Under the pieces are notes generated by a model, which had not been told where the DNA came from, searched no databases, and worked only from the letters and a program-made list of their open reading frames with translations. Both the position numbers and the translations under genes were made by a program. Positions 5,927-6,031 of a stretch of DNA of 6,031 nt are shown here, piece after piece. The DNA is taken from the NCBI GenBank assembly GCA_019509685.1, contig JAEKLU010000202.1:1-6031 (forward strand), given 5' to 3'. Source of the stretch: Mesorhizobium sp. (GTDB lineage Bacteria > Pseudomonadota > Alphaproteobacteria > Rhizobiales > Rhizobiaceae). The stretch's first letter is position 1; each line of letters begins with the position of its first letter.

Positions 5927-5947
5927 CGACAATGGGGGCTGTTGTCG
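5927..5947. repeat. Small palindrome CGACAA-N9-TTGTCG upstream of the operon
   Basis: The two 6-bp arms (5927-5932 and 5942-5947) are perfectly complementary around a 9-base spacer and lie 64-84 bases upstream of the binding-protein ATG. That is a suitable place for a repressor or activator site, but a palindrome of this size can occur by chance, and its centre is not the CG-centred pattern usual for LacI-family operators. Confidence 0.3.
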
Positions 5948-6031
5948 GTCTCCTCCCCCGGAATGCGGACCGCTGCCTGGCGAGCCAACGGATTCCCGCA
6001 TCAAAACCTGGCAAGGCTCGAGCCGCGCCGT

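Larger units (their letters stand above)
5864..6031 (-). promoter_or_regulatory. Upstream region of the sugar uptake operon
   Basis: These 168 bp to the window edge carry no gene that I can support and should hold the operon's promoter and leader. I could not find a convincing -35/-10 pair. Two structural elements are visible. One is the palindrome CGACAA-N9-TTGTCG at 5927-5947, a possible operator or leader stem. The other is a pair of GCCGGC hexamers at 5887-5892 and 5906-5911 just upstream of the ribosome-binding site, able to pair with each other. The regulator is not in the window. Confidence 0.5.

Overview
The window looks like chromosomal or megaplasmid DNA from a high-GC alphaproteobacterium, most likely a rhizobium (Mesorhizobium/Rhizobium type). 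The basis is GC-rich third codon positions, a single-domain FrcA-like sugar ABC ATPase of a kind known from rhizobia, and the overall similarity of the products. No phage, plasmid, CRISPR, rRNA or tRNA feature is visible. The taxon is inferred from style, not from a marker gene.

Left part, plus strand: the 3' end of an aldehyde dehydrogenase of the vanillin/salicylaldehyde dehydrogenase type (1-330, cut by the window edge). After a 95-bp gap comes a complete cytoplasmic type I sulfatase (426-2087) with the formylglycine-precursor motif CGPSR. The two genes are co-directional and may be co-transcribed.

Right part, minus strand: a four-gene CUT2-type sugar uptake operon, read right to left. 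It encodes a periplasmic sugar-binding protein resembling the D-allose-binding protein AlsB (5863-4874), a membrane permease (4670-3717), a single-domain ABC ATPase (3720-2944) and a sugar epimerase of the D-tagatose/D-allulose 3-epimerase family (2942-2088). The last three genes are tightly coupled: an ATGA overlap, then a 1-nt gap. The logical scheme is periplasmic capture, ATP-driven import and intracellular C-3 epimerisation of a rare ketose or related sugar. The exact sugar cannot be fixed from sequence. The operon meets the sulfatase tail to tail, with the two stop codons directly abutting (TAG|CTA).

The most unusual stretch is 4651-4873, between the binding-protein and permease genes. 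It holds (i) a perfect 25-bp tandem duplication (4667-4716) lying exactly over the expected permease start. Removing one copy restores a full 330-residue permease from an ATG at 4734, whereas the sequence as given forces a GTG start at 4670 or a frameshift. It also holds (ii) a small hairpin (4742-4756) that includes the likely ribosome-binding site of that ATG, and (iii) a 109-bp inverted repeat (4757-4865) whose arms are tandem octamers of the form GGSAGTAR. Positions 5864-6031 are the operon's upstream region, with a strong ribosome-binding site and one small palindrome.
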